This document shows positions 23,552-35,460 of a stretch of DNA of 64,000 bases, piece after piece. The stretch is from Lepidodermella squamata (taxonomy: Eukaryota > Gastrotricha): contig JBLDXI010000030.1 of the NCBI GenBank assembly GCA_047495785.1, forward strand, positions 248,001 through 312,000, read 5' to 3'. Below the pieces are notes generated by a model. It did not search any database. It saw nothing but the letters and a program-made list of their open reading frames with translations, and was not told the DNA's origin. The translations under genes and the position numbers were made by a program. Positions within the stretch are counted from its first letter, which is position 1. Every line of letters begins with the position of its first letter.

Positions 23552-24761
23552 TCAGACTTGATTTTGAACAACAGAAAAGCTGCTACGTCCAAGAGTTTGC
23601 TCCGAACTAGTGCGCTTTGCTTGATCGGAGCGTAAACTTGCGCTCAACGTCATGATGTCGGGTCAAATTTCAAATGACTAATGCCACCCGAATAAATCTT
23701 AATTAAATCTTGAACCGATGCTTAACAAGTTTGATGTGAACTCGTGCTATTTATCTGTCAGTTTTAACAAATTGTAAAAACGGGAGCCCAAGGAGCCCCT
23801 GGCTATTCGAGAAGATTGAAATCGTACTCAATGCAAATTCGACCTTCAATCAGATTTTTCGGTGACATTAAAGCTAGTTTTGGATTTATTCTGTGGTTAT
23901 TTTGATTTTTTTTACTCTGGAGTCTGGAGTACTGGAGTCACACTGTTACACTGTACAATTGTTACCTACAAATGCACCCGTACACGCAGAAATGGTTCGA
24001 ATTCTAAGCGCGCCACAATTTCGAGCTTCCATTACTACAATTGCTAAAAGTGCAATTTCAATGACAATTGCTTTTTAAATTTTGATCAAGTGAACGCGAA
24101 TTGGCTGAAAGTTTGTTTTTAAACAAGTTTTTAAACAATGCTAAACAAGTCCGGCATCCGGCTGTCCTTTCTCGAGCTGAAATTTCCTGATGATTTGTCA
24201 CGGCATTGCGATATAATGGTTACTGATAGGCGTCAAGCTTTCAAAATCACTTGGCTTCAGTTTTTTGTTATGCATTTTGAAAGTACTTTCACCAAAGGAT
24301 GATAAGATACTTCCCGATTTTTATCGATATCTATCGCAAATATCCGTTATGCTATGTTATTTATTTCTTATGCCTGGACTACTATATAATTAATGAAACA
24401 TGGTTGATTTGGAGCGGCGGCATTGGAGCTCCGTACCGTCGGTTCAAAATCAAGTTCGTACCAAATCCTCCGAGTCTACTCTGATTAAAAGTAAATAGAT
24501 TATTATTCGTGAAGCCGGATATTCTCTCTCTGATTTTCAAAATTTCCTGATTTTTCTGAATTACTGCGGTGGCTTGTGCGCATAACGTCACGCCAGATCG
24601 ACAACAGAAATTAGGACCCGCGAGCTAGGCAAAACTCGTCAATTCACTCCCCTATAGTTTTTCCGGGTTTTTCTATTGCGCTATAAGCTGGATTGAGAAT
24701 GAGCGGTTTCCAAGATTGTCTGATTACCCTCTTTTATGAAAATAGGCCTTTCAGCTCCTTG
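23552..24761. other. Intergenic region between lectin copy B and the mucin array
   Basis: No gene supported. Only short open frames occur. The last few hundred bases must contain the promoter of the first mucin gene. The upstream motif typical of later array members was not found here. Confidence 0.4.
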
Positions 24762-27700
24762 ATGATCATCAAGGAAATTACCATTCTCCTTATAACAGCC
24801 CATCAATCACTAGCTTACGAACGCTGCCAATGGAATGCAACTTCGAGAAGCGAGGTAACAACTGCCATGAAGGGCAATTACATAATTACATGGAGTCTTT
24901 TCAACGGCGAAGTAAATGCTACCGTTGATTATGGGAATGTCCTGGCTGTAGATTGTGCTGTCAAAACGCAGCCGCAAACTGCTATTTTTTGCGGTGACAG
25001 CGGGCGTTGGACCAGTGAGATAAATGGCTGCTCTAGTTTTGGTAAGATTAGTAAGACTTCACATGATTATCCAAGCTAAGTTCTATTTAAGGCTCCCTAA
25101 ATCAGCATTCTAGCCTAAGTTGCAATTGGACACTCCCAAATCGAGCAGGCCATGTCTATTCGTATTCAAATGATTTGGAAAAGACTTGGACATCTGCGGA
25201 TACTCCGCCGGCATCTTTGAACCCTTTTTGCGTGATTCGTGACATTTGCCCATCTGGCGCTTACGCCCAAGCTATGTGTGTGAATGGTCAGTTCACCTTC
25301 GATTCGGCAAATGTCGACTGCGGCGATCCTTCGTCGCAGAATCCAACGAAACTCGCTGCGTTGTACCCGCTTACCGCAGACACCTTTCTGAGTGATCTAA
25401 CAGGTCAAAATGTCGATCTAACAGCAATAAGAATGGATCTGTTCAAGCCTTACGGCAATAACGGCGGAAGTGGTTACCTGCTGTCAAACCTCGTAAGTTC
25501 GTTAATTCTCGGTGACGTCAACGGCATTGAAGGGCCATCATGGACATTTGGTGGCTTGGTAACCGGCGATTACATGGGATCTTGCCTATCAATTCTCCAG
25601 CAATACATGGCCGTGGCGAATGGAGAATTATCCGTCACTCGTTCCGGATTGGAGCAGTTCAAAATAGCTGATTCTCGCATCGGCACTGTTGCCGACTGGG
25701 TTTTCTATGCAACATCATACGATAATGCGACCAATAAGCTCGCCTTACACGTAGCCGGCCCGGTGAGCATGACCCGGGTGTTCAGCACCACTAAAGACTG
25801 GAGTGCACCAAACGGGAAGCAATCATTGAGCTCGTTGCCAGGGTGATTATTTGAACACAGATAACACAATTCCAATGCATTATTATATATGACTATTTCA
25901 GCTTGGATAGGAACGTGACTTATGCATGTTGGATGGTATTTAACAGATATTTGCCACGATCGGATACGGCAGATTTGCTTTACCAACAATGCATGATCAG
26001 TGGGTCTATTTCAGTCTAAATTCACTGTATCACTTGAATTCTTCAGGTATTTCATCGCCTGATGACACTGGAAGCTCTGTCAGCGACTGGTCGTACGATA
26101 GCAAAACTTCTATCCACATCGCTAATTTCAGTAAAGAATTTTGAACATTTTATTGGGCGAAACTATTTTGGAAATTAATTTTAGACAAACACTACAGAAG
26201 GGGTGCTGCGACTATAACTGAAGATGGTTTGTCAATACGCCTCGCAGCTATGGGTCAACAAGGTGCAGTTTGGTCTTCAGAGGTGATTCATTCTTCAAAT
26301 TGTTCTGCAATTTCTCTCATGAGTTTTTGATTAAGACATTCGATCCAACAATTGATTGGCGGATCGAATTTCATCTGTCTTTCGCAACGAGCTATACTGT
26401 TCTCGAGTTTTGGGTCGTAACCAACCCAGGGTGTTTGAATCTCACTCATGGCTCACCTGCATCGCAAGATCGATATTCAATCAACATTGACACTACCAAA
26501 TTTGTCGGGATCAAATTTTGCCGATTCAACGATAGCAATTTATACTTCGCGCAGTCATCTGCTCCCATCCCGTTAAGTACGGCAAATAATGCGAATGTTG
26601 GGAAGGACTCATGTACGTCGCAGAGTTACATTTTCGAGAAAATAGGCAATCTGTTCCATGTGTACTGCAAAATGAAACGTCAGGCAGCTTCGTTAATCAC
26701 CACTCAAATGGTCTCTACATTCAATCAAATTCCTGGAAAATTCACATTTGGAATTTGGGGCCGCTATGATTACCACGCCCCGCCAGTCACAAACCTAATT
26801 TATCTTCACCAGATCAAATTCTATACAAGATTAGTCGCGACGACAACAACTACAACACAATCAACCAGCTCATCTGCTGGAACAACAACAACAACAACTT
26901 CAGCGCAATCTTCTTCTACCCAAACAGTGACAGCCTTAACACAATCAACTAGCACTTCAACTCGAACAGCTGCGACGATAACACAACCGACCGGCTCATC
27001 ATCGCAATCTTCAACTCAAACAGCGATACAATCGGCCAGCTCATCTGCAACAGTATCTGCGACAAAGATCCCATCTAGTCCAGTATTTTCCTCTTCAAGT
27101 TCAAACTCAGCTAAGGCAACAACGGTGAGCTCGCTTTCAACGAATTCTTTACAGCCAGTTGCAGCATCAAAGCCGCCTTCATGCCTAGTCACCATCTCTC
27201 AAATCTCAAACCGATTTTTCGACTACGAAATTCAAATGAATATAACTCTATTCAACGACAGCTTTTTCCTGCCTGAAGTGGGACTCAACATCAGTAGTAG
27301 CCCTTGGGATGTTACGCTGAACAATAAGACGTCGAAAAATTTCATTGCAATGTCAAACTTCGTTTCGCCGGTAGTTTGGGATTTGATGAACCAAACTGCA
27401 GCTTTGTTGAACAACAGCTGTCTCGTTTCTCTCAATATCACAAGTTTTAGGAAAGGCAGTATTATTGCGGATTACATTGTGGTTCTCAGGAGTTTGACCC
27501 AACTTACGGAGGAAGAAATCGAGGAGAAGCGACAAATTGCCTTAGTTAAGTTGAAATCTGCCTCGGACAAGAAATTAGCGAATGGGCTGGAAGCGGCGAG
27601 ACTTGGCGAGGCGTATATTGTTAAAATCACTGGGCCTCTTCTTAAAGCGGCGAAGACAATGACGAGCGATGACATTCCCAGCCAAAGTTCAGCTCGATGC

Positions 27701-27766
27701 ATAACTGCGTCGATTCTATTCACCATTGTGTCGACAATTCTGAGCGCAGGAATTCAAACTTCTTGA
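24762..27766 (+). CDS. Array mucin 1: ConA-like x2, Ser/Thr stalk, SEA domain, hydrophobic C-terminus
   Basis: Six exons (24762-25041, 25092-25842, 25902-25999, 26047-26130, 26185-26282, 26336-27766) give an open 913-aa frame. The chosen Met (MIIKEITILLITAHQSLA) starts a signal peptide. An upstream in-frame Met would bury it. Exon 1 is a Cys-rich module and exon 2 a first ConA/LamG-like domain. Exon 6 holds a second ConA-like domain (DWRIEFHLSF...), a Ser/Thr/Gln-rich stalk and a SEA-like domain ending SFRKGSIIADYIVVLRSL. The last helix ends four or five residues before the stop, compatible with a GPI signal or a tail-less membrane anchor. It is the most divergent full-length array member and has no lesion. 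Probably a cell-surface mucin. Ligand and tissue unknown. Confidence 0.82.
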
Positions 27767-28002
27767 AGAAATACGAACTCATGCGAAAAGCAGGCTAATT
27801 TAAACTGGAATATCGAATATATTTATTTTAGGATCTTTCAAATTTCTCCGAGGTCTCATCTAATGAAAAATAAACACGTGGCTAATCTAGTCTGGGATTT
27901 ATGGGCGTTATTTCAAAAGTTTAATGATTTGCAAAGTTCCAACGAAACGAGGGATCCTCTCGTTTCCTATTTCATTATTTAGGATTTCGCTTTCATTATA
28001 AA
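27767..28002. other. Spacer between mucins 1 and 2
   Basis: This 236-bp spacer must hold the 3' end of mucin 1 (AATAAA at 27869-27874) and the promoter of mucin 2. The array's upstream motif is not recognisable here. Confidence 0.4.
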
Positions 28003-31000
28003 ATGTTGGCAACGGTGACGGCAGCTTTTTTCACTAGCCTAGTGCTAGTTACTCGTGCCACGGAAGTTTGCGTTTGGAATGGTACGCAATCAGGCGGTAT
28101 TGACGTCTATTATACGACACCCAGCTTCGGATACTGGTTGGGTATTCAACCGAACAGTGATATGAGCCTTCCAGTTGGGTCTTCGCTGAGGGCTATGTGC
28201 CCAACACCCCAAGGAATACAATATACCACATCCAGATGTCTCGGCAACTCGTTTTGGTCCAATTCGATAACTGCTTGCTCTAGTGTCTGTAAGTTGATCG
28301 TTCCTTTAGGCATACTTATCCTAATTGCCTGAAAATCATAACAGTGTCGTTTGAGGCTCAGTGTCAGTGGGCATCTCGTGGCACAACCACGCACTCGTAT
28401 TATTCGTCAAACGACTTTGAACAATCATGGGCGTGGCTAAGTGCGGACGGAAACGCGGTACTCTCAAATTTTCTTGCTGTTCGTGATACCTGCTCATCTG
28501 GAGCTTATCAAATATTGACGTGTATCAATGGCAATTTCGTGCCAGATCCGTCGGTGTTCGATTGTGGAGAACCTTATCCGGGCATCCGGGCGAATCTCAT
28601 CGGGTTTTGGCCTTTGAATAACAACACGAAGTTCAGGGCTGTCACCGCTTCGCCTCCTTTCACGCCCAACAGCGATATCAACCCAACAAGCGTCGGCGAT
28701 TTTGGCAATTTGGTTTACACCCTGGGCATGAATAATGCCCCATTTCTTAGTACGCAGATGACACCAACAATCACCTGGCCATCCTGGACTATTTCGATTC
28801 TAGCAATGGGGACATACCAAGGAGAAATGATCAGCGTTATGCAAAATAGCCGCACCTATACATTCTCCGTCTACATTGGTTATGCTTTCATACGATTTTC
28901 AAATGACAATTATTACAGATTCGACTACGCTGATTTCGGAAATGATTATGACTTGGTTTTATTCATGTTCGGAGTGAATGGTAGCGAAGTGACTGTGACC
29001 ACCACCGGTGCATTTTCCTACACTGGTTCAAAGCCGCTGATAGTAGGTGAAACAGGGGAAATCTCGGCAGAAGTTACGCAAGTAGATATCGGAAAACAGT
29101 GAGAATATATATGAATTAGGCTATGTTCAGGAGTATAATGTTGCAAATTTAGTTCTTCTCAAACCGGAGCGTTTTCGTGCTTCACGATATGGAATGCGCA
29201 TTATTTCGACTCGAATACAGCTAACCTCCTCTATAAGCACTGCTACTCAGGTTCGATAGTTAATAGGCAGAGTTTCCTGGTTAAATTTCCATTCTTCCAG
29301 CTGCAAGTCCGCCGGGTAATCCAAGTTCCTGCCCATTGTGCAACTGGATGTACGATGAAGATCTGTCGATTCATGTTGGCAACTACGGTAGGCGAAACAA
29401 AATATACATGTTTGAAAATATTTGAACCTTTCGACTGATAACGATAGATAAACTTTACCGCCGAGGAGCGGCAGTTGTTGCAGAGAACGGTCTCAGCTTG
29501 CGTCTAGCATACTCCCTACAAACAGGCTGTGTTTGGTCTCCAAAGGTTTGTTCCAACCAATAATAGGGTGTAAGATTTGGAATCATTTTGTTTGAAGACG
29601 CTCACCGCTGATATCGATTGGCGCGCCGAGTTTTTTATTGATTTCGACCCGCTAAAAGTGGATCTGGACTTTTACTTTGTTTCGTCGGTAAATTTGAATC
29701 AGGGAGATGTCGAAGCGGCTGGTATTAATGTTGACCTCACCGCGTTTGTTGGCATGGTTTTCCGTCGAACTTCGTCCGGGACCCACTACCTGTATCTATC
29801 CTCAACGCCGAAAGCCCTGAATGCGATTAGTTCTGTCACGACTGATAATGGTTGCAACAGTCCAACCGCAATCATTTTAGAGAAAACTGGGCCAAATTTG
29901 GCATTTTATTGCCGCATTTCAACACGGGTTGACTATGTGAATCAATATAATATTTACGATTTCACCTTGGCAAATGGTTTAATACACTATGGAGTTTGTG
30001 CTTCAAACTTGGCCAATCCATCTATTTCGAAATCGGTGACTTACCTGAGCCAAGTGAAATTTTTCAGTACTTCGCTATTGACAACGACTACTACCACTAC
30101 TTCTACAACTACAACTACGACAACGCCGGAGACAACAAGCACTGAAGTGCCGAGCACTTCGACAACCACTACAACATTTACCACATCTGGAGCGACTTCA
30201 ACAACTGCGGGGCCAAGTACCACTTCAGTTACAAGCCTGAGGAGTACTACAACGGAGACACCTGCTACCATAGCAGCCACAGCACAGACCACAAATAAAC
30301 CTTCTTTGACTTCGACTACGGCTGCAACAACCGCCATCGTCACTCAAACAACGTCTAATAACGCAAATCCCATCTCTACTCGAGTTACAGGACCAATAAG
30401 CACTGCTAAGGAAGCATCCACAACAATAACAATTGCTACACCATCATCAGCCTATGTCTCAGCTACCACCAAAAAGCTTACTGTGACAACTGAAGCTTCT
30501 TCGACTCTTCAGTCAACAGCAAAGTCCACAGGCTCTAAAGGCATGAATAGCCTATCATCCAGCGCCGCTGAATCATCGACCTCTACAGCACTGCCAACCT
30601 CATCGACAAAGATCGTTCCTAATACCACTAGCCGACCAGCAGGAAGCTCGAGCCAGTCAACTTTCACACCACGCCAACACAAAGAAGCACTATTTATTCT
30701 GCGCCTGTTTACGAGGTCAGCATGAACTTTAAAATCGAGGGCGATAACATTACAATACCCTCAAGCGGAATTAACGTGACTACAGACCCTTGGGATCCCA
30801 ACCTTAACAAATCGAGTTCGCCCGTTTTCGTAGCTTTAGCTGATTTCATGCTGCCTGTGGCGTGGCAACTAGCAAATCAAACAGCGGCGATGATGGACAA
30901 TGCTCAGGTTGAGTACGTAAACATCACAGGGTTCAGGAAGGGCAGTATCATCTCTGATTACATTGTTGCGTTGAGAAGTTTGACGCAGCTTACTGAAAAC

Positions 31001-31261
31001 GAGATTGCCGTCAAAGTTGCCGCTGCTGCTGCGAAAATCAAAGATACGATCGTCGGCAAGCTAGCGAATGGGCTGAATGTCTCTCGACTGGGTCAAATAT
31101 CCGTGCAGAAAGTTGCTGGATCTGGGAAAACCCTTTCATTATCCGTCACTCCCAAACCTATGCCACCAGCGGCGAATTCTAGATCTAATGCACTGGTGTG
31201 TTCTTTCTATGGTTTACTATCGGTTCTGATCATTGGAAAGCTGATCTACTTCGAGATGTGA
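28003..31261 (+). pseudogene. Array mucin 2, frameshifted just before the SEA domain
   Basis: Exons 28003-28288, 28345-29098, 29153-29250, 29301-29387, 29448-29545 and 29598-31261 align with the family. They encode signal peptide, Cys-rich module, first ConA-like domain (IGFWPLNNNTKF...), linker exons, second ConA-like domain (DIDWRAEFFIDFD...), and a long Thr-rich stalk (TTTTTTSTTTTTTTPETTS). The final exon is one nucleotide short of a whole frame. The stalk frame runs out at 30723, while the SEA frame (VYEVSMNFKIEGDN..., FRKGSIISDY) continues to 31261. The switch lies near 30660-30675. This is either a true one-base deletion or an assembly error; nothing else is broken. If real, the product would lack SEA and anchor. 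Confidence 0.78.
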
Positions 31262-31691
31262 ATTGCGCTAGTCATATCTTTCGGCATCAAATGTGACCCA
31301 ATTTTAGCTAGATTGGTTTTTTTGAAGCCTTTAAAATAAAGTGCTAAAAAAGACAAATAAAAAGACTAACCAAGAGCGGTAATAGTCCTCATAGAAGTGT
31401 TTTCCTGTTTTTGTGAAACTGCAAGGCATAAGCAATGCTCCAACTGCGTAATTGCAATGTTTCTAACACACTCGTTATCCATGTTGGTGATGTTCCTGGA
31501 CGTTTTGATTCATGCCGGACAATTTTGCTGCTGGATAAAATTGCCTGAAACCGACGAAGAAAACGTAGGTTCCAGGGAGTATTTGAACATTCGCGCTAGA
31601 CATTTTTTAACAAAGAACAAACAGATCGCTCCATGCTGGAAATTAGGCATCAGACATTCAATTTGCTCGCAGTTGCTTTTTTCTCTGGAAA
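31262..31691. other. Spacer with 3' end of mucin 2 and promoter of mucin 3
   Basis: AATAAA occurs near 31336. The shared array motif occurs as TTTAACAAAGAACAAACAGA around 31606-31625, about 85 nt before the mucin 3 start. It is followed by TTAGGCATCAGACATTCAAT. Confidence 0.55.
31606..31625 (+). promoter_or_regulatory. Array upstream motif, mucin 3 copy
   Basis: TTTAACAAAGAACAAACAGA is one instance of a motif with approximate consensus TAACGAGAA(G)CAAACAGAT found 85-106 nt before most array genes. Other instances begin near 35362, 38057, 41549, 47045, 60795 and 63617. A shortened one is near 45124. Function unknown; a binding site or core-promoter part is inferred from position. Confidence 0.5.
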
Positions 31692-34562
31692 ATGATAGTA
31701 GCCCAAGCGACTTTGTTGCTGAGTTGCCTATGTTCAGTCTCACGCGCCGTGGAGTTATGCACATGGAATGCTTCGTCATATATATCAACTGACGTTTCCT
31801 TCACCTTGAGCGAACCAGCTGTAGCCGGTAAATTTATTGATTTTTCAGCTGGACAGGATTCACAACTACCGATTCGGACAATCTTGAGCGCCAAGTGTTT
31901 AAGCAACGGCGTGGATACGTCAACAAGATGCCTCAATGGTGGCGTTTGGTCTCAATCTTTTTCAGCATGTTCTTCGTGTGCAGATTCTTCATGTGCAAAT
32001 TTCAGTAGGTTCAACTACTTTTCTTCGAATACTATTCATTAAGCTGTTATCCTATGTATCACAGAGTCGCCTGTTGGCCCCTGCCAGTGGCAAGCTGCAG
32101 ACTGGGCCGGGCACACCTATTACTCTTCCAGTGATAATGAAGCGTCATGGGTGCCAGTAGGTCGCATAGAAAATAAGGTTTTCGATAAGTTCACTGTCGT
32201 CAGAGATACCTGCCAATCGGGTGCTTATAAAGTAACGGCATGTATGAATGGAAATTTCGTGCCTAGTCTATCTGACTTCGATTGTGGGGAACCTTCTTCG
32301 AGCATCCGGTCGAAACTTGTCGGGTTTTGGCCGTTGAATAACAATACGCAATTGAGGTCTATCACTAATTCGCCCCCATTCACGCCAAGCAATGATAATT
32401 TAGTGCCATCAGGCAAAGGCAATTTCGGCGACTTGGTTTACACCCTAGGCGGCGGTTGCGCCCCATATCTTAGTGTCGACATTACACCGGAGGTCGCCTT
32501 GCCGTCTTGGACAATGTCGATTCTCGCGGTGGCAAATTATCAAGGAGAATTGATCCAGTTCACGCAAGGCACCACTAGTTTCAAATTCTCAGTAGCTGTC
32601 ACGGCTGTGACTGTGCGTACAGCAGCTTATAACTACACCTTTAGTTATGGCGCGTTCGGATATGAGCCGAGATGGTTGCTATACATGTTCGGTTTCAACG
32701 GGAAAACGCTTACGTTAACAACTGCTGGAGAGTTTTCCACATCTTTAACCGCAGACCTGGCTGCTGGGGACACAGGAGCAATTCAGAATTCCCCCGTATT
32801 GCAAATAAAGCTTGGAAAGGAGTAAGTTTCTAAAATATGTTCGCTATTACCCTTAAATCTGAGACTTGCCTAAAATCAGGGCGACAAGTTGTGCTCCTAT
32901 GTCTTGCTTTGCAATATTCAATGCGCATTACTCAGACCAGAATACAGCGAAACTCCTCTACCAACACTGCGTCGCAGGTATATAGAAATCAAAGTCAAAT
33001 CAAGTCGAAATGCTAAACCATTTTAATAGCTTTAACACCACCGACAGTGCCGAGTCAGTCTTGCATGTCATGTGACTGGAAATACGATGAGAAATTGTCT
33101 ATGCACGTAGCTAACTACGGTAAAGTTTATCTATGTCAATAGAGCCGTCACGCGTCATTTCAACTCCACCAATTATAGACAAACTTTACCGTCGGGGAGC
33201 TGCATTAATTACAGAGAATAGCTTGAGTTTGCGCCTAGCTGCAACAAAGGAGCAAGGTTGCGTTTGGTCTCCAGAAGTTCGTCTTTAATTAAGTTGGATA
33301 TTAGCAATTTTCGCAAATTTTTTCAGCGATTTTCAGCAAGTGCCATGGACTGGCGAGCAGAATTCTTTCTCGACTACGACCTATCTCAAGTAGATCTGGA
33401 CCTGTACTTCATCCCAGAAACTCCTACGCTGAATTTAGCTGTTGGTAATGTCGAGACGCAGGGCATTAATTTCGATGCCAGTGCATTCGCTGGGATGATT
33501 TTCCGTCGCGCAGCCTCTGGGAATTACGAACTGTATGAATCATCTTCACCGCAGAGCTTCAGTGCTTTGAGTGCGTCGTACTCATATAAATACACCTGCT
33601 CGCCCGTTGCATTGATCTTCGAGAAGGTCGGATCGAATTTAGGATTTTTTTGCCGAACGGACTACGACATTTCGCGTATCGCAAATTTTGACATCCCCCA
33701 TTTCTTCGCAACTAGCGGCAACATTCGCTATGGAGTTTGCGCAAAAAGCAACGGTGCATCCAGCTCATTAGCGAAAGCAAATGCTTATCTGAGCCAGGTG
33801 AAATTTTTTACCGGATTGCAGAAGGTGACAACTACTACAGCTCCTGAAATAGCAAGTAGTTCACCTGCTATTTCGGATAAATCCACCACATCTACTCTTG
33901 CAACTGATGTAAAGAATTCGCAATCAAGTGCTACATCTCAGGCCATATCAATTTCGCCTAGCTATTCTGAGGCTTGGACATCGACGAAGCAGGCAGATGC
34001 CTTGTCCATTCATGAGGTCAGCATGAATTTGAAAATCTTTGGGGACAATATCACCATACCCTCGAAAGGTATCAATGTGACTACAGACCCTTGGGATTCA
34101 AATCTAGACAACTCGAGTTCACCTACTTTCATAGCCTTGGCTGAGTTTATGCTACCCACCTTGTGGCAATTGGCGAATGAAACAGCTGCGATGATGAATA
34201 ACACTCAGGTGGAGTCCGTCAAAATCACTGGGTTCAGAAAGGGCAGTATCATCTCTGATTACATCGTCGCATTAAGAAGTTTGACGCAACTGACAGAAAG
34301 CGAGATTGCCATCAAAGTAGCTGCTGCGGTAGCAAAGATAAAAGAAAGTGTCATCAAGAAACTAGCGAATGGGCTTGATACTGCTAGACTGGGCCAAGTT
34401 ACTGTCGTGAAGACTACTGAACCAGTGAAAACACCAGTAGCATCTGTGACTCCCAATCCAATGTCGCCTGCGGCAAAATCTAGGTCTACTGCTTTGACTT
34501 ATTCTCTCTATTGTTTGAAGTCAGCTCTGATAATTGGAAAACTCATTTTCATCCAAGCCTGA
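31692..34562 (+). CDS. Array mucin 3: intact ConA-like x2 / SEA mucin
   Basis: Six exons (31692-32004, 32065-32821, 32880-32977, 33030-33119, 33179-33276, 33327-34562) join into an open 863-aa frame. Layout: signal peptide (MIVAQATLLLSCLCSVSRA), Cys-rich module (to about 105), first ConA/LamG-like domain (about 125-356, KLVGFWPLNNNTQL), three short linker exons with Cys pairs, second ConA-like domain (about 455-620, DWRAEFFLDYD...GNIRYGVCA...YLSQVKFF), a short Ser/Thr stalk, SEA domain (about 681-790) with GFRKGSIISDYIVALRSL, and a final hydrophobic helix ending at the stop. The G-S-I-I-S step sits where self-cleaving SEA domains have G-S-V-V-V. This is the clearest functional array member. 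Its stalk is much shorter than those of its neighbours. Confidence 0.87.
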
Positions 34563-35460
34563 GACTCGTCAGCTTGTTATGGCCAGGATACTATAACGCA
34601 TTACTAATCTTGAAAAATGGACAATTCTCATTCTCATTCGCATTTCGCAATAAACGTGTTTCATCAGGACCTTTCTAGACATTTTTGAATAGGAGTTATG
34701 AAGTAGTGCGACCTTGCTGCTGAGTCACATAAAGACATAAAGACCGAGGCAGAACGAGTTACAAAATTACTCGCCGCTGAATGGTATTGATCAAATTCTA
34801 TTTGGCATATGGCCAAGTTGCAGTGATACAGGCAAAAATGTTCAAATAACGCAAAAATTACAAAGCGCCACTGAATCGACTAAAAAATTACTTTTGAATG
34901 TTGAAACAAATGACGTAATAATGGCAAATAATTTTTGCATGACATTGGGTATTGGTTTCTAGTTCTAGTTACTGCCGCCCACCATCGCCCACCGATCGCT
35001 CGTGCCAAGCGACATTAAACACACATGAAGGCATTTGTTTGATTATGAACTGTGGAAGAAATAATCCGATTCTCGATTGCTGATTCGAAAACGCTACTTT
35101 CGGAAATTGTTACCATGAAATACTAGTCCTGCTCATATCATGCGACTGGGTATATTGATTCACGTTGGCGAAATTTCGGCAGCTAACGATAGATAAGCAA
35201 TACCGGAATCTAAACTTTCGATTTCATCAAAACAAATGGTTACATCTATTGCATGGAGTTTGTGCTTAGAACTTTGGCTTTCCGAAGCCTTCAGTTTTCA
35301 ACGAGATGTATGGAAAAACGTACGTAGTTGAATGTTGTATTTATTTCAGGCGTGAAGCCTTTAACGAGAAACAAACAGATTGATAGATTATGGTTGTTAA
35401 ACATCAGCCATCCAGCATTCAATGCACTTCTCACTTTGTGTAACTTTTTCACTGAACAAA
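34563..35460. other. Spacer with exon relics and promoter of mucin 4
   Basis: AATAAA follows mucin 3 near 34649. Exon remnants lie at about 35120-35290 (listed separately). The array motif TTAACGAGAAACAAACAGAT occurs at 35361-35380, about 100 nt before the mucin 4 start. Confidence 0.5.
35120..35290 (+). pseudogene. Relic exons of an array mucin between mucins 3 and 4
   Basis: Fragments matching the family appear in order. ATGCGACTGG is from exon 4. GATTCACGTTGGCGAAATT is an exon 4 end. ACGATAGATAAGCAATACCG resembles the exon 5 acceptor and start. ATGGAGTTTGTGC is from the second ConA-like domain. They are compressed and out of frame. A similar relic lies between mucins 4 and 5, so the relic was duplicated together with a gene. 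Confidence 0.65.

Noticed and set aside
30041-30343. Val-rich minus-strand frame opposite the mucin 2 stalk
   Set aside because: ACN threonine codons read as Val-rich sequence on the other strand. The same artefact occurs opposite other stalks, such as 61025-61339.
30655-30725. Programmed ribosomal frameshift in mucin 2
   Set aside because: No slippery heptamer or conserved equivalent in the other array members, whose stalk and SEA are in one frame.
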